From Mycobacterium adipatum (GTDB lineage Bacteria; Actinomycetota; Actinomycetes; Mycobacteriales; Mycobacteriaceae): a DNA stretch of 64,000 nucleotides. The stretch covers positions 1,984,001-2,048,000 of the forward strand of contig NZ_CP015596.1 in NCBI RefSeq assembly GCF_001644575.1. The letters are read 5' to 3'. Positions 35,675-44,497 of the stretch are shown in pieces (positions within the stretch are counted from its first letter, which is position 1; every line of letters begins with the position of its first letter). The position numbers were made by a program, and so were the translations under genes. Below the pieces are notes generated by a model. The model did no database searches. It was given only the letters and a program-made list of their open reading frames with translations, and had not been told where the DNA came from.

Positions 35675-36945
35675 CTCGCCAACCGGCGGGCCGCCACGAG
35701 CGCGGCCAGCATGAGCGCGACGAAGTACAGTCCGAGGTCCTTCAGCCCCCAGCCCACCGCGGCCAGGGTGGTCGCGCCCGCGACGCACAACAGTGCGCCG
35801 ACCGCCGCGCTGCGCGGTCCCGGACCGTCGACCGTGCCGCCGTCCCAATAAGGCAGCGGATTGTTCTCCAATGGCCGCAACGCCACGAACAACGCCGCCA
35901 CCAGGACGACCATCAAGGCCAGCTGGGCGATACTGAGCGCCACGAAGTGCGGTTGGCCCGGGTAGCGGGGCAGACCCAGCAGGTCGAAGGCCAGGTGCAC
36001 GCCCAGCAACGCCGGGATGTGCCACAGGTACAACGTCATCGCCCCGCTGTTCCCGATGGCGACCAGCCACCAGACCCGAGGCCGCCGGGCCCACCGCCCG
36101 ATCGTGGGGGCGAGCGCAATCGCGAACGCGCACATCATGATTGCGTGCCCCGCCAGCAGCAGTGACGGTGGCGTCATGTTCTTGAGCTGCTGTCCCTCGA
36201 TGCCGACCAGGCTCAGCTCGTACGGGCCGAACCGGGCCAGGGCGATGTTCACCGCCAGCATCGCCGCCCCGAGGATGGTCGCGTTCGACCGGGTGAGCAG
36301 CCGGTACCGGTAGGCGACGCCGAACATGCCGGGCACCAGCCACGCCGCGAGATTGGCGTAGCCCAGCCAGGTCCAGTCCGGGTCGTGCACCCGGATCACG
36401 TCGATGACCGCCACCGCCGCGTAAAGCGTCGCGACGGCCACGATGAGCCGGCCGGTGGTGCTGATCCGGGTGAGCAGCGGAACCGTCGCCAACACAAGCA
36501 CATAGGCACCCAGGAACCAGAGCAGCTGAATCGAGATACCGGCCAGCGGTTCGTACACGTGCACCGGCAAGACCCGGCGGGCCACCAGCAACGCGAGGAA
36601 CCAGAACGCAAGGTAGTAGAACACCGGGCGGTAGAGCCGGGTGCAGCGCTTGAGCAGCCACCCGCCCCAGGGACCGCCGTAGGCCGTCGCCGAGGCGGCC
36701 ACCCCGGCGAAGAAGAACAGCGGCATGATCTGGAACACCCAGGTCAGTGCCTGGAACACCGCCGCCGTGGTGAGCAGGTTCTCCCAGTAGAAGACCCCAC
36801 CGCGAATGATGCTGGTGGCCATGACGGTGTGCCCGATGACCACCCCGACCAGGGCGGTGATCCGGATGACGTCGATGGCCCGGTCCCGATCCACAGGTGT
36901 CGCGGCGGTGACGTCGGCGACCGTGGGGAACGCGGCGATGGGCAT
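35671..36945 (-). CDS. Acyltransferase 3 family membrane protein
   Basis: 424 aa from the ATG at 36945. About ten or eleven helices. The N-terminal RDRAIDVIRITALVGVVIGHTVMA carries the conserved Arg and the catalytic-type His of the OafA/acyltransferase 3 family, and WLLKRCTRLYRPVFYY the family's second Arg-rich loop. Members acylate sugars or lipids at the membrane with acyl-CoA. Substrate unknown. Confidence 0.8.
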   Translation of the reverse strand: MPIAAFPTVADVTAATPVDRDRAIDVIRITALVGVVIGHTVMATSIIRGGVFYWENLLTTAAVFQALTWVFQIMPLFFFAGVAASATAYGGPWGGWLLKRCTRLYRPVFYYLAFWFLALLVARRVLPVHVYEPLAGISIQLLWFLGAYVLVLATVPLLTRISTTGRLIVAVATLYAAVAVIDVIRVHDPDWTWLGYANLAAWLVPGMFGVAYRYRLLTRSNATILGAAMLAVNIALARFGPYELSLVGIEGQQLKNMTPPSLLLAGHAIMMCAFAIALAPTIGRWARRPRVWWLVAIGNSGAMTLYLWHIPALLGVHLAFDLLGLPRYPGQPHFVALSIAQLALMVVLVAALFVALRPLENNPLPYWDGGTVDGPGPRSAAVGALLCVAGATTLAAVGWGLKDLGLYFVALMLAALVAARRLAS

Positions 36946-36993
36946 GCCCCAGAATCTAGAGGCCGGCGCCGCGTCGCACCTGAGTAGAACCAC

Positions 36994-38172
36994 TCAGTCG
37001 GCGGCGCGGCTGCGCTGGATGAGGATGGCGGCCAGGCACACCGACGCCAGCACCGCCACCGCGGCCGCGAAACTCACCCCGGCGGTGCGCAGCCCCCAGG
37101 CCTGGGCCGCCACGCCGACCCCGACCACCGGCAGCGAGATCGCGACATAGGCCACCACGAAGTAGGTCGAGCTGACCTCACCGCGCCGCCCGGCCGGTAC
37201 CTGCTCGACCACTGCCGCCAGACCGCGGCTGAAGCTGATGCCCTGTCCGGCACCCGCCACCAGGGCCGCGACGATGATCCCGGGCAGCGACGAAAATGTC
37301 AGCGCCACAGCCAGAATCACCATTGCCAGCACCAGGATCGCGCAGCCCCAGGCGACCGCCGTCGCTGCAACGATGCGGCGACCGATCAGCTGTGCCACCG
37401 CAGAGGCCAGGAAGATCGACCCGGCAATGGCGCCGGCGACAGCGTGGTTGTCCACGCCGACCACCTCGGAGACGAACGACGGTGCGATCGCGGCGAACAG
37501 GCCCGTCACCGCGAAGCCGGCGAAAGCGGCGGTGGAGGCGGTGACGAACACGCCGCGCACCTCGGCGGGCACGGCGAGGCGCTGCACGCCGATCCGGCCG
37601 GTGCGCGACGAGGTCTCCGGCGCGGCGAGCACCGCCGCCACGGCCAGGCTCGCCAACGCGATGTGCACGACGAACGGCATCGTCAACGGGTGCGCCACGT
37701 ACTCGGCGAGCAGGCCCGCCAGCACCGGCCCGATGCCCAGACCTCCGATGTTGACGATGGTGGCCACCGTCGCGGCCCGTTCCTGCTGGGCGGCCGGCAG
37801 TGCCTCCACCACCGCCGCGGTCGCCGTGCCGGTGAACAGCCCCGCCGACAGCCCGGACAGCAGCCGGCCCACGAGCAGAAGCGCCACATCATCGGCGATC
37901 AGGAACACCACGGCGCTGGCGATCGCCGCGGCCAGTCCGGCCAGCAGCACCGGCCGGCGGCCCACCGCATCGGACCAGCCGCCGAACAGCAGCAGCGCGC
38001 CGAGCACGCCCACCGCGTACGCCGCGAAGATGACGGTGGTGGTGACGACGGAGAAGTGCATCCGTTCGGCGTAGAGGGCGTACAGCGGGGTCGGCAGGGT
38101 GGTGCCGACCATGACGGCGGCGAAGGCATAGGCCAGTGCAGCGAACGCAAAGGACCGGCGGCGGGTGTTCAC
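36994..38172 (-). CDS. MFS transporter (drug-resistance or sugar-efflux type)
   Basis: 392 aa from the GTG at 38172, which begins VNTRRRSFAFAALAYAFAAVMVGTTLPTPLY; the open frame further upstream is Pro/Arg-rich and unlikely. Twelve helices, with the MFS motif A GWSDAVGRRPVLLAG between helices 2 and 3 and GLSAGLFTGTATAAVVE. The start codon lies in a 7-bp dyad. Substrate unknown. Confidence 0.82.
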   Translation of the reverse strand: MNTRRRSFAFAALAYAFAAVMVGTTLPTPLYALYAERMHFSVVTTTVIFAAYAVGVLGALLLFGGWSDAVGRRPVLLAGLAAAIASAVVFLIADDVALLLVGRLLSGLSAGLFTGTATAAVVEALPAAQQERAATVATIVNIGGLGIGPVLAGLLAEYVAHPLTMPFVVHIALASLAVAAVLAAPETSSRTGRIGVQRLAVPAEVRGVFVTASTAAFAGFAVTGLFAAIAPSFVSEVVGVDNHAVAGAIAGSIFLASAVAQLIGRRIVAATAVAWGCAILVLAMVILAVALTFSSLPGIIVAALVAGAGQGISFSRGLAAVVEQVPAGRRGEVSSTYFVVAYVAISLPVVGVGVAAQAWGLRTAGVSFAAAVAVLASVCLAAILIQRSRAAD

Positions 38173-38183
38173 TCGGGTGAACA
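38166..38183. promoter_or_regulatory. Dyad over the MFS start codon
   Basis: TGTTCAC-TCGG-GTGAACA, perfect 7-bp arms, covering the GTG start at 38172. It could be an operator on a leaderless promoter or a hairpin affecting initiation. Confidence 0.4.
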
Positions 38184-38227
38184 ACACCGCCGCCGGGCCG
38201 GGTAATCCGGGTGGTTGGTGCGCCGCG

Positions 38228-39856
38228 CTAGTGCGCGACCGCCTTCTCGGCTCCCACACCGGTCAGCGAGCGGACCTCCATCTCGGCGGCGATCGCCGGG
38301 TCGCCGGTGTCCTTGGAGGTGAGGGTGCCGATGATGCCCAGCGCGAAGGCCAGCGGGATGGACACGATGCCCGGGTTGGCCAGCGGGAACCAGGCGAAAT
38401 CGGCACTCGCGATCATCGATGTCTTGGTACCGGAAACGGCCGGGGAGAAGACGATCAGCACGATGGTGGAGATCAGGCCGCCGTACATGCTCCACAGCGC
38501 ACCGCGGGTGTTGAACCGTTTCCAGTACAGCGAGTAGACGATGGTCGGTAGGTTGGCCGCGGCCGCGACGGCGAAGGCCAGCGCCACCAGGAACGCGATG
38601 TTCTGGCCGTTGGCCAGGATGCCCAGACCGATGGCCAGGATGCCCAGCACCACCGCGGTGATGCGGGAGACCTTCACCTGCTCTGCCTCCGTCACGTTGT
38701 GGCTCTTGAGGACACTGGCGTACACATCGTGGGCGAAGGACGCCGATGCGGTGATCGTCAACCCGGCGACCACGGCGAGGATGGTGGCGAAGGCGACCGC
38801 GGAGATGATGCCCAGCAGGACCACGCCGCCCAGTTCCAGGGCCAGCAGTGGGGCCGCGGAGTTCACCCCGCCGGCGGCGCCGAGGATGCGGTCCGGGCCG
38901 ACCAGGGCCGCCGCGCCGTACCCGAGCACCAAGGTGAACAGGTAGAACGCGCCGATCAGGGCGATGGCCCACACCACGCTGCGGCGGGCTTCCTTGGCGG
39001 TGGGGACCGTGTAGAAACGCATCAGCACGTGCGGCAGGCCCGCGGTGCCGAGCACCAGCGCCACCGCCAGCGAGATGAAGTTGATCTGGCTGGTCAGCGA
39101 TCCGCCGTACTGGGCGCCCGGGGCGAGCACGTCGCGATTGGCCACGCCCTCGGTGGTGGCCCCGGAGATGGCGGTCTGGGCTGACCCGAGAATCTCGGAG
39201 AAGTTCAGGCCGAACTTGGCCAGCACCATCACGGTCATGAACCCGGCGCCGGCGATCAGCAGCACCGCCTTGATGATCTGCACCCAGGTGGTGCCCTTCA
39301 TGCCGCCGACGAGCACGTAGACGATCATCAGGACGCCGACGACGGCAATCACCAGCGACTGGCCGGCCCGGCTGTTGATGTTCATCAGCAGCGCCACCAG
39401 GCCGCCGGCACCGGCCATCTGGGCGAGCAGGTAGAACAGCGAGACCGTCAGCGTGGTGGTGGCCGCCGCCAATCGGACCGGGCGCTGCTTGAGCCGGAAG
39501 CTCAGCACATCGGCCATGGTGAATTTGCCGGTGTTGCGCAGCAATTCGGCCACCAGCAGCAAGGCGACCAGCCAGGCGACCAGGAAGCCGATGGAGTACA
39601 GGAAGCCGTCATAGCCGTAGACGGCGATGGCGCCGGCGATGCCGAGGAAGCTGGCGGCCGACAGGTAGTCACCGGCGATGGCGATACCGTTCTGCGGGCC
39701 GGAGAAGGCCCGGCCGCCGGTGAAGAACTCATCGGCGGTGGCGTTGCGCTTGCTGGCCCGGATCACCACGACCATGGTGACCACGACGAACAGCCCGAAG
39801 ATGGCCATGTTGGCGACGGGATTACCCACCGTTTGGGTGGCGGCCAGGAGGTTCAC
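38228..39856 (-). CDS. Sodium:solute symporter, acetate/monocarboxylate type (ActP-like)
   Basis: 542 aa, 13 helices. SSS family motifs: GDYLSAASFLGIAGAIAVYGYDGFLYSIGFLVAWLVALLL and GTAGLPHVLMRFYTV. Best fit is the ActP/MctC branch, which takes up acetate, pyruvate or propionate. It overlaps the DUF485 gene by 4 bp, the same pairing as yjcH-actP in E. coli. A repeat fitting a LytTR binding site lies upstream of the pair. Confidence 0.88.
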   Translation of the reverse strand: MNLLAATQTVGNPVANMAIFGLFVVVTMVVVIRASKRNATADEFFTGGRAFSGPQNGIAIAGDYLSAASFLGIAGAIAVYGYDGFLYSIGFLVAWLVALLLVAELLRNTGKFTMADVLSFRLKQRPVRLAAATTTLTVSLFYLLAQMAGAGGLVALLMNINSRAGQSLVIAVVGVLMIVYVLVGGMKGTTWVQIIKAVLLIAGAGFMTVMVLAKFGLNFSEILGSAQTAISGATTEGVANRDVLAPGAQYGGSLTSQINFISLAVALVLGTAGLPHVLMRFYTVPTAKEARRSVVWAIALIGAFYLFTLVLGYGAAALVGPDRILGAAGGVNSAAPLLALELGGVVLLGIISAVAFATILAVVAGLTITASASFAHDVYASVLKSHNVTEAEQVKVSRITAVVLGILAIGLGILANGQNIAFLVALAFAVAAAANLPTIVYSLYWKRFNTRGALWSMYGGLISTIVLIVFSPAVSGTKTSMIASADFAWFPLANPGIVSIPLAFALGIIGTLTSKDTGDPAIAAEMEVRSLTGVGAEKAVAH

Positions 39857-40200
39857 TGCAGGGGTCCTTCCAGCTCGTTGCGGATGGCTTCGGCGCGCGG
39901 GTCCAGCTCGCGGTTCGCGAACCGGACATAGAGACCGGTGATGACGAACGTCGTGAGGAACTGCCCGAGCCCGATGATCAGCCCGACGTTGACGTTGCCG
40001 AACAGCCGGGTGGCCATGAAGTCGTGGGCGAACGCGCCCAGCAGCACGTAGATGCCGTACCAGATCAGGAAGAACGCGGTCATCGGGAAGACGAACCGGC
40101 GCAGCCTGCTGCGCAGGTCCTGGAACTCGGGGCTGGCCTGCATGGCGAGGAACTCCTCGCCGGTGGGCGCAGGTCGCGCGGGTATATCGATCTCGGGCAC
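39853..40200 (-). CDS. DUF485 membrane protein
   Basis: 115 aa from the GTG at 40200 (VPEIDIPARPAP). Two helices (MTAFFLIWYGIYVLLGAFA and VNVGLIIGLGQFLTTFVITGLYVRF) with the DUF485 LRSRLRRFVFPMT lead-in and ANRELDPRAEAIR tail. The family accompanies acetate symporters, and it does so here with a 4-bp overlap. Confidence 0.9.
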   Translation of the reverse strand: MPEIDIPARPAPTGEEFLAMQASPEFQDLRSRLRRFVFPMTAFFLIWYGIYVLLGAFAHDFMATRLFGNVNVGLIIGLGQFLTTFVITGLYVRFANRELDPRAEAIRNELEGPLQ

Positions 40201-40301
40201 CGGGGACTCCTGACGTTGACTGTGAACCAGCTCGACCCCGAATCTAATTGAGATGCAGGTCACAAATCCGGGTCAAACGGCGAAGCCGGGCAGCGGTGCG
40301 G

Positions 40302-40330
40302 TGAGCGGTCAGTCAGCGGCGGTGAGCGGT
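40302..40330 (-). promoter_or_regulatory. Candidate LytTR (BtsR/YehT-like) binding site
   Basis: Read on the minus strand, ACCGCTCA occurs at 40330-40323 and again at 40309-40302, separated by exactly 13 bp. The E. coli BtsR/YehT site is two ACC(G/A)CT(C/T)A repeats with 13 bp between, so both the half-sites and the spacing match. It lies about 100 bp upstream of the DUF485-symporter pair, a normal activator position. A LytTR regulator is encoded at 42444-43220. Confidence 0.65.
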
Positions 40331-40358
40331 TGCCCACCCGGTGGATACGTGCGGACGC

Positions 40359-42089
40359 TCAGCTCTCCGGCAGCCGCTCGACGCCCATGCCGAGTCGTTC
40401 CGGCACGTGCATCCGGGCGAAGACCTGCGCGACATCGGGTGCGGCGCGGGTGAACCGGCTGACCACGATCATCGTCGCGAACGCCACCGGCACGCTCACC
40501 GCGGCCGGATAGCCGACCATCACCGCGGGCCAGCCACCCAGCACGGTCTCATCGACACCGCCTGTGATGGCCACCAGAACGGCGCCGCCGCAGACCAGCC
40601 CGCCGACGGCCAGTCCGGCGGCCGCCCCGGCGGCGGTCAGCCCACGCCACCAGATGCCCAGCACCAGAAGCGGACACAGGGTGGATGCCGCCACCGCGAA
40701 CGCCAGGCCGACGGTGCGGGACAGCTCGATGTCGGCGACCAGCAGCGACAGCGGGATGGGAATGAGGCCACCGATCACCGCGGCGACGCGAAAGTCCCGC
40801 ACGCGCCCCCGCATCACGTCGGTGGCCAGCGCTCCTGCGATGCTGACCAGCAACCCCGATGAGGTCGCCAGAAACGCCGCGATGGCGCCCGCGGCGACCA
40901 GCGCGGCCAGCAGTTGCCCGAACACCCCGCCGATCGCCGACCCCGGCGCCAACAGCACTGCGGCATCGGCGGTCCCGGTGATCAGCAGCTGCGGAACGTA
41001 CAGCCGGGAGAACACCCCGAGCAGGACGGGGAACAGATAGAACAACGACAGCAGCGCGATGACCGCCAAGGCGGTCCGCCGCGCCGCCCGCCCGTCGCGG
41101 TTGGTGTAGAACCGCACCAGCACGTGCGGCAAACCCATGGTGCCAAGGAAGGTCGCCACAATGATCGAGATCACCTGGTACAGCGGGTGGTCTCCGCCCA
41201 GGCCGCCGCCGGAGGAAATCCACTCTCGTCCGGTCCCCGGGGTGCCGGCAACCACCGGCGTGGCGGCCCCGGCGGCCAGCGTGAGGCTGGTCCCCGCACC
41301 CAGGGTGTGCTCGCCAGGGGTGCCGAAGGTGGCGTCGCGCACGGCGTTTCCGTCGAGCTCACCGCTCACCCGGATCCCGGACGGGTCGACGACCTGCACG
41401 ACGATGTCGGTCTCGATCTGCACGGTGGTCTCGCGGTCCACGCTCGGTGGCAGTGGGCCGCCGAGGTCGCCGCGGTCGGTGACGAACAGACCGAGCAGGG
41501 CCAGCGCGGGGATGGCGATCGCGGTGAGTTTCAACCAGTACTGGAAGGCCTGCACAAAGGTGATGGAGCGCATCCCGCCGCCCACCACATTGGTGATGAC
41601 GATGGCGCCCACGAGTAACGGTCCCGTCCAGACCGGCATCCCGAGAAGGGTTTTCAGGGCCAGCCCCGCGCCCTGATACTGCGGGGCCAGGTAGAACACG
41701 CAGATGATCACGACGACGAGCATGGCCACCTTGCGCAGCCGCGCCGAACCGAGCCGGAACTCGGCGAAGTCGGGGACGGTGTAGGCGCCGGAGCGGCGCA
41801 GCGGCGCGGCAACGAACAGCAGCAGGCCGAGGTAGCCGGCGGTGAACCCGACCGGGTACCACAGCGCGTCGGCACCGTATTTCGCGATCAGTCCGGCCAC
41901 CCCGAGAAATGATGCTGCGGAAAGGTATTCGCCGGATATGGCGGCAGCGTTCCAGCGCGGCCCGACGCTGCGCGAGGCCACCAGAAAGTCCGATGTGGTG
42001 CGGGACAGGCGGACGCCCCAGCTGCCGATCACGACCGTCGCGACGGCGGCGGCCAGCAGCGCGGCCGCGGTCAGCGGGGAGCCGCTCAC
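40359..42089 (-). CDS. Sodium:solute symporter with large exported loop
   Basis: 576 aa. SSS motifs as in ActP (GEYLSAASFLGVAGLIAKYGADALWYPVGFTAGYLGLLLF, GTMGLPHVLVRFYTNRDG). Compared with the other symporter in the window it has an extra ~80 residues at about 205-285, polar and beta-rich (VQIETDIVVQVVDPSGI...), between helices. The upstream small membrane gene overlaps by 4 bp, and the regulator and kinase genes precede it in the same operon, so this symporter may be a target or a signalling partner of the kinase. Confidence 0.85.
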   Translation of the reverse strand: MSGSPLTAAALLAAAVATVVIGSWGVRLSRTTSDFLVASRSVGPRWNAAAISGEYLSAASFLGVAGLIAKYGADALWYPVGFTAGYLGLLLFVAAPLRRSGAYTVPDFAEFRLGSARLRKVAMLVVVIICVFYLAPQYQGAGLALKTLLGMPVWTGPLLVGAIVITNVVGGGMRSITFVQAFQYWLKLTAIAIPALALLGLFVTDRGDLGGPLPPSVDRETTVQIETDIVVQVVDPSGIRVSGELDGNAVRDATFGTPGEHTLGAGTSLTLAAGAATPVVAGTPGTGREWISSGGGLGGDHPLYQVISIIVATFLGTMGLPHVLVRFYTNRDGRAARRTALAVIALLSLFYLFPVLLGVFSRLYVPQLLITGTADAAVLLAPGSAIGGVFGQLLAALVAAGAIAAFLATSSGLLVSIAGALATDVMRGRVRDFRVAAVIGGLIPIPLSLLVADIELSRTVGLAFAVAASTLCPLLVLGIWWRGLTAAGAAAGLAVGGLVCGGAVLVAITGGVDETVLGGWPAVMVGYPAAVSVPVAFATMIVVSRFTRAAPDVAQVFARMHVPERLGMGVERLPES

Positions 42090-42451
42090 GGTTCGCTGTC
42101 GACGACCCGGACGAAGTCCTTCTCGCCCTGTTCGGCCAATCGGACGTAGAGCCTGCCCACCCCGTAGAGCAGGGGATAGGCCAGCACCGCGAGCAGCAGC
42201 CAGTTCAGCCGCATGCCGAAGACCATCAGATCCGGTGCGGCCCTGTTCAACACCACGATGCCGGCCACGGCGAACACCACGACGGCACCCAGGCGGAGCG
42301 CGAGCCCAAGTTGCGCGCGCACCAGGCCCCGCACCAGCGCGTCGCCGACCTGGGTCTGCTCCTGTACCTCGATGCGGGTGCGCACCATGCGCGCGCCGCG
42401 CCGGTGGGCGAGCACCACCCGCTGGCGCTGGGGTCGTTCGCCCTCACTCAT
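42086..42451 (-). CDS. Small two-helix membrane protein in the symporter/kinase operon
   Basis: 121 aa. Basic N-terminus (RPQRQRVVLAHRRGARMVRTRIEVQEQTQ), then two helices at about residues 50-70 and 82-100, and an acidic tail. It overlaps the response regulator gene by 8 bp and the symporter by 4 bp. It occupies the place of DUF485-type subunits but I do not recognise it as one. Possibly a symporter accessory subunit. Confidence 0.7.
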   Translation of the reverse strand: MSEGERPQRQRVVLAHRRGARMVRTRIEVQEQTQVGDALVRGLVRAQLGLALRLGAVVVFAVAGIVVLNRAAPDLMVFGMRLNWLLLAVLAYPLLYGVGRLYVRLAEQGEKDFVRVVDSEP

Positions 42452-43220
42452 CCGAACCCGCCGGCTTGAGGTTGCGCATCGGATCGCGGACCAGCCGGTC
42501 GCGCAACTCGCGGGCCTGCCGCCGGCTCACCGGGAGCTCCACTGCGGGGGAGCTGCCATTGGCGCGCAGCCGTACCAGCACCGCGCCGTCGGCGGTGCGT
42601 AGTCCGGTGACCATCCGCAGCGAGACCAGGTGGGACCGGTGGATGCGCTGGAAGCCGTGGTCGCGCCAGCGGGTCTCCAAGACACTCAACGGAATACGTA
42701 CCAGGTGGGTTCCCGTCGCCGAGTGCAGTCGGGCGTAATCGCCCTCGGCCTCGACCCAGCCGATGGTCTCCCGGGGCACCAGGTGGGTGATACCGCCGAG
42801 CTCGGCCGGGATGACATCGGAGTCGGGGTCCTCGGCTGGTTCGGGCTCGTTGCTGCGTGCGGCGCACACCCGGCGGACCGCCTCGTCGAGCCGGTTCTGC
42901 CGGATGGGTTTGAGCAGATAGTCGACGGCGCCGACATCGAAAGCGGCGACCGCCTTGTCATCGTGGGCGGTCACGAACACCACGGCCGGCCGGTTCGCGA
43001 AGTTGCGCAGCACGCCGGCGAGTTCGATGCCCGACAGCCCGGGCATGTTGATATCGAGGAACACCGCGTCGATCGGGTGGGCGTTGAGTTCCCGCAGCGC
43101 CGAGGTGGCATCCCCGGCGGTGTGCACCGCGGCGATATCGGGGTGCTGGTCCAGGAGGTAGGCGAGTTCGTCCAGGGCGGGGGCTTCGTCGTCGACGGCC
43201 AGCACCGTCAGGCCGGTCAC
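42444..43220 (-). CDS. LytTR-family response regulator
   Basis: 258 aa. Receiver domain in residues 1-120 with the acidic pocket AVDDEAP, phospho-acceptor Asp in AVFLDINMPGLSG, Thr in FVTAHDD and Lys in YLLKPI. The LytTR DNA-binding domain is in residues ~140-245 (ETIGWVEAEGDYARLHS, FQRIHRSHLVSLRMV). LytTR proteins bind pairs of short direct repeats. The partner kinase overlaps upstream by 4 bp. Confidence 0.92.
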   Translation of the reverse strand: MTGLTVLAVDDEAPALDELAYLLDQHPDIAAVHTAGDATSALRELNAHPIDAVFLDINMPGLSGIELAGVLRNFANRPAVVFVTAHDDKAVAAFDVGAVDYLLKPIRQNRLDEAVRRVCAARSNEPEPAEDPDSDVIPAELGGITHLVPRETIGWVEAEGDYARLHSATGTHLVRIPLSVLETRWRDHGFQRIHRSHLVSLRMVTGLRTADGAVLVRLRANGSSPAVELPVSRRQARELRDRLVRDPMRNLKPAGSDE

Positions 43221-44416
43221 GCCACACCTCCGCTGGCCCGCACACCGGAGCGGAATTTCGGCACCCGCATGATGACCTTGGTCCCCGCCCCGATCGCCGT
43301 CTCGACCACCAGACCGTAATCGTTGCCGAACGCCGCCCGCAGCCGATGGTCGACATTGGTCAGGCCGACATGTGCGGACTGGTCGGTTCCGGCGGGCTGC
43401 AGCGCATCGCCGTGGCCGGCCCGCAAGGTGTCGGGATCCATTCCGGCGCCGTCGTCCTCGACGGTGATGACGCAGTCCGAGCCGGCGTCATTGGCCACGA
43501 TCTCCACCGATCCACCTCCGCGCCCGGCCAGCCCGTGCCGTACCGCGTTCTCCACCAACGGTTGTAACGCCAGGAACGGCACCACCACGTTGAGCACCTC
43601 GGGGGCGACCTGCAGGCGCACCTTCAACGCGGTGCCGAAGCGGGCCCGTTCCAGGGTGAGATAGCGGTCGATGTTGCGCAGTTCCTCGGCCAGGGTGGTG
43701 TATTGGCCGGCGGCCCGGAACGAATAGCGGGTGAAATCGGCGAACTCCAGGATGAGTTCCCGGGCGCGGGCCGGGTCGGTGCGCACGAACGAGGCGATGG
43801 TGTTCAGCGCGTTGTAGATGAAGTGCGGACTGATCTGCGCGCGCAGGGCCAGCACCTCGGCCTTGTCCAGCCGGGCACGGGATGCGTCGAGCTCGGCCAG
43901 TTCGATCTGGCTGGCGGCGTAGCGGGCGACCTCGCCGATCGCGCCGAGCATGCCGGGGCCGGGGGACGCGGCGGTGACGACGACCAGCACACCCAGCACG
44001 TCGCCGTTTTCGGCCAGCAAGGGCTGGGCCACCACCGTCGAGGTGCGGACACCGTTGAGCACCCGGCGTTCTCCGGCGATCGACTCCGCGGCGGTGGCCG
44101 CGCAGGTGTCGGCGACCTCGGACTGCCAGATCGATGCGTCGTCGGGGTCGGTGGCCAGCAGTTCGCCGTGGCCGTCGAACAGTGCGACGCCGTCGGTACC
44201 GGTCAGGCCGCGCAGGAAGGGCGCTGCGGTCGCCGCGGATTCGGAGTCCAGACCCTGCCGTAGCGCCCGCGCCGCCAGCGAGGCGGTGTGCAGGGCGGCG
44301 TGCACGGCACGTTCGGTGGGGGTGGCCACCACCCGGCGGGTGCGCACCACGAGGACGGCCGCCACCGCCGCCAGCAGCAGCGCGACCGCCAGCGCCCATG
44401 CGATCTGACCCGACAT
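43217..44416 (-). CDS. LytS-type sensor histidine kinase
   Basis: 399 aa from the ATG at 44416. One N-terminal helix (residues ~5-25), a GAF-like sensory domain at ~40-180, then the His_kinase domain with the phospho-acceptor in ISPHFIYNALNTIASFVRTD and a GHKL ATPase domain (LVENAVRHGLA, EDDGAGMDP, GLTNVDHRLRAAFG). Only one helix rather than the usual 5TM LytS membrane sensor, so sensing may be cytoplasmic or through the symporter. First gene of a four-gene operon. Confidence 0.9.
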   Translation of the reverse strand: MSGQIAWALAVALLLAAVAAVLVVRTRRVVATPTERAVHAALHTASLAARALRQGLDSESAATAAPFLRGLTGTDGVALFDGHGELLATDPDDASIWQSEVADTCAATAAESIAGERRVLNGVRTSTVVAQPLLAENGDVLGVLVVVTAASPGPGMLGAIGEVARYAASQIELAELDASRARLDKAEVLALRAQISPHFIYNALNTIASFVRTDPARARELILEFADFTRYSFRAAGQYTTLAEELRNIDRYLTLERARFGTALKVRLQVAPEVLNVVVPFLALQPLVENAVRHGLAGRGGGSVEIVANDAGSDCVITVEDDGAGMDPDTLRAGHGDALQPAGTDQSAHVGLTNVDHRLRAAFGNDYGLVVETAIGAGTKVIMRVPKFRSGVRASGGVA

Positions 44417-44497
44417 CGTGCGGCCACTGTAAACCGGGGGCGAGCCGAAGGTTCGCAGGCTGCACAACCTCGCCAACAGGCGTGATAAGCACTGGGG

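Noticed and set aside
38164..38259. Upstream extension of the MFS gene (start at 38259)
   Set aside because: The added residues are Arg/Pro-rich and overlap the end of the symporter gene; GTG 38172 begins the conserved first helix.
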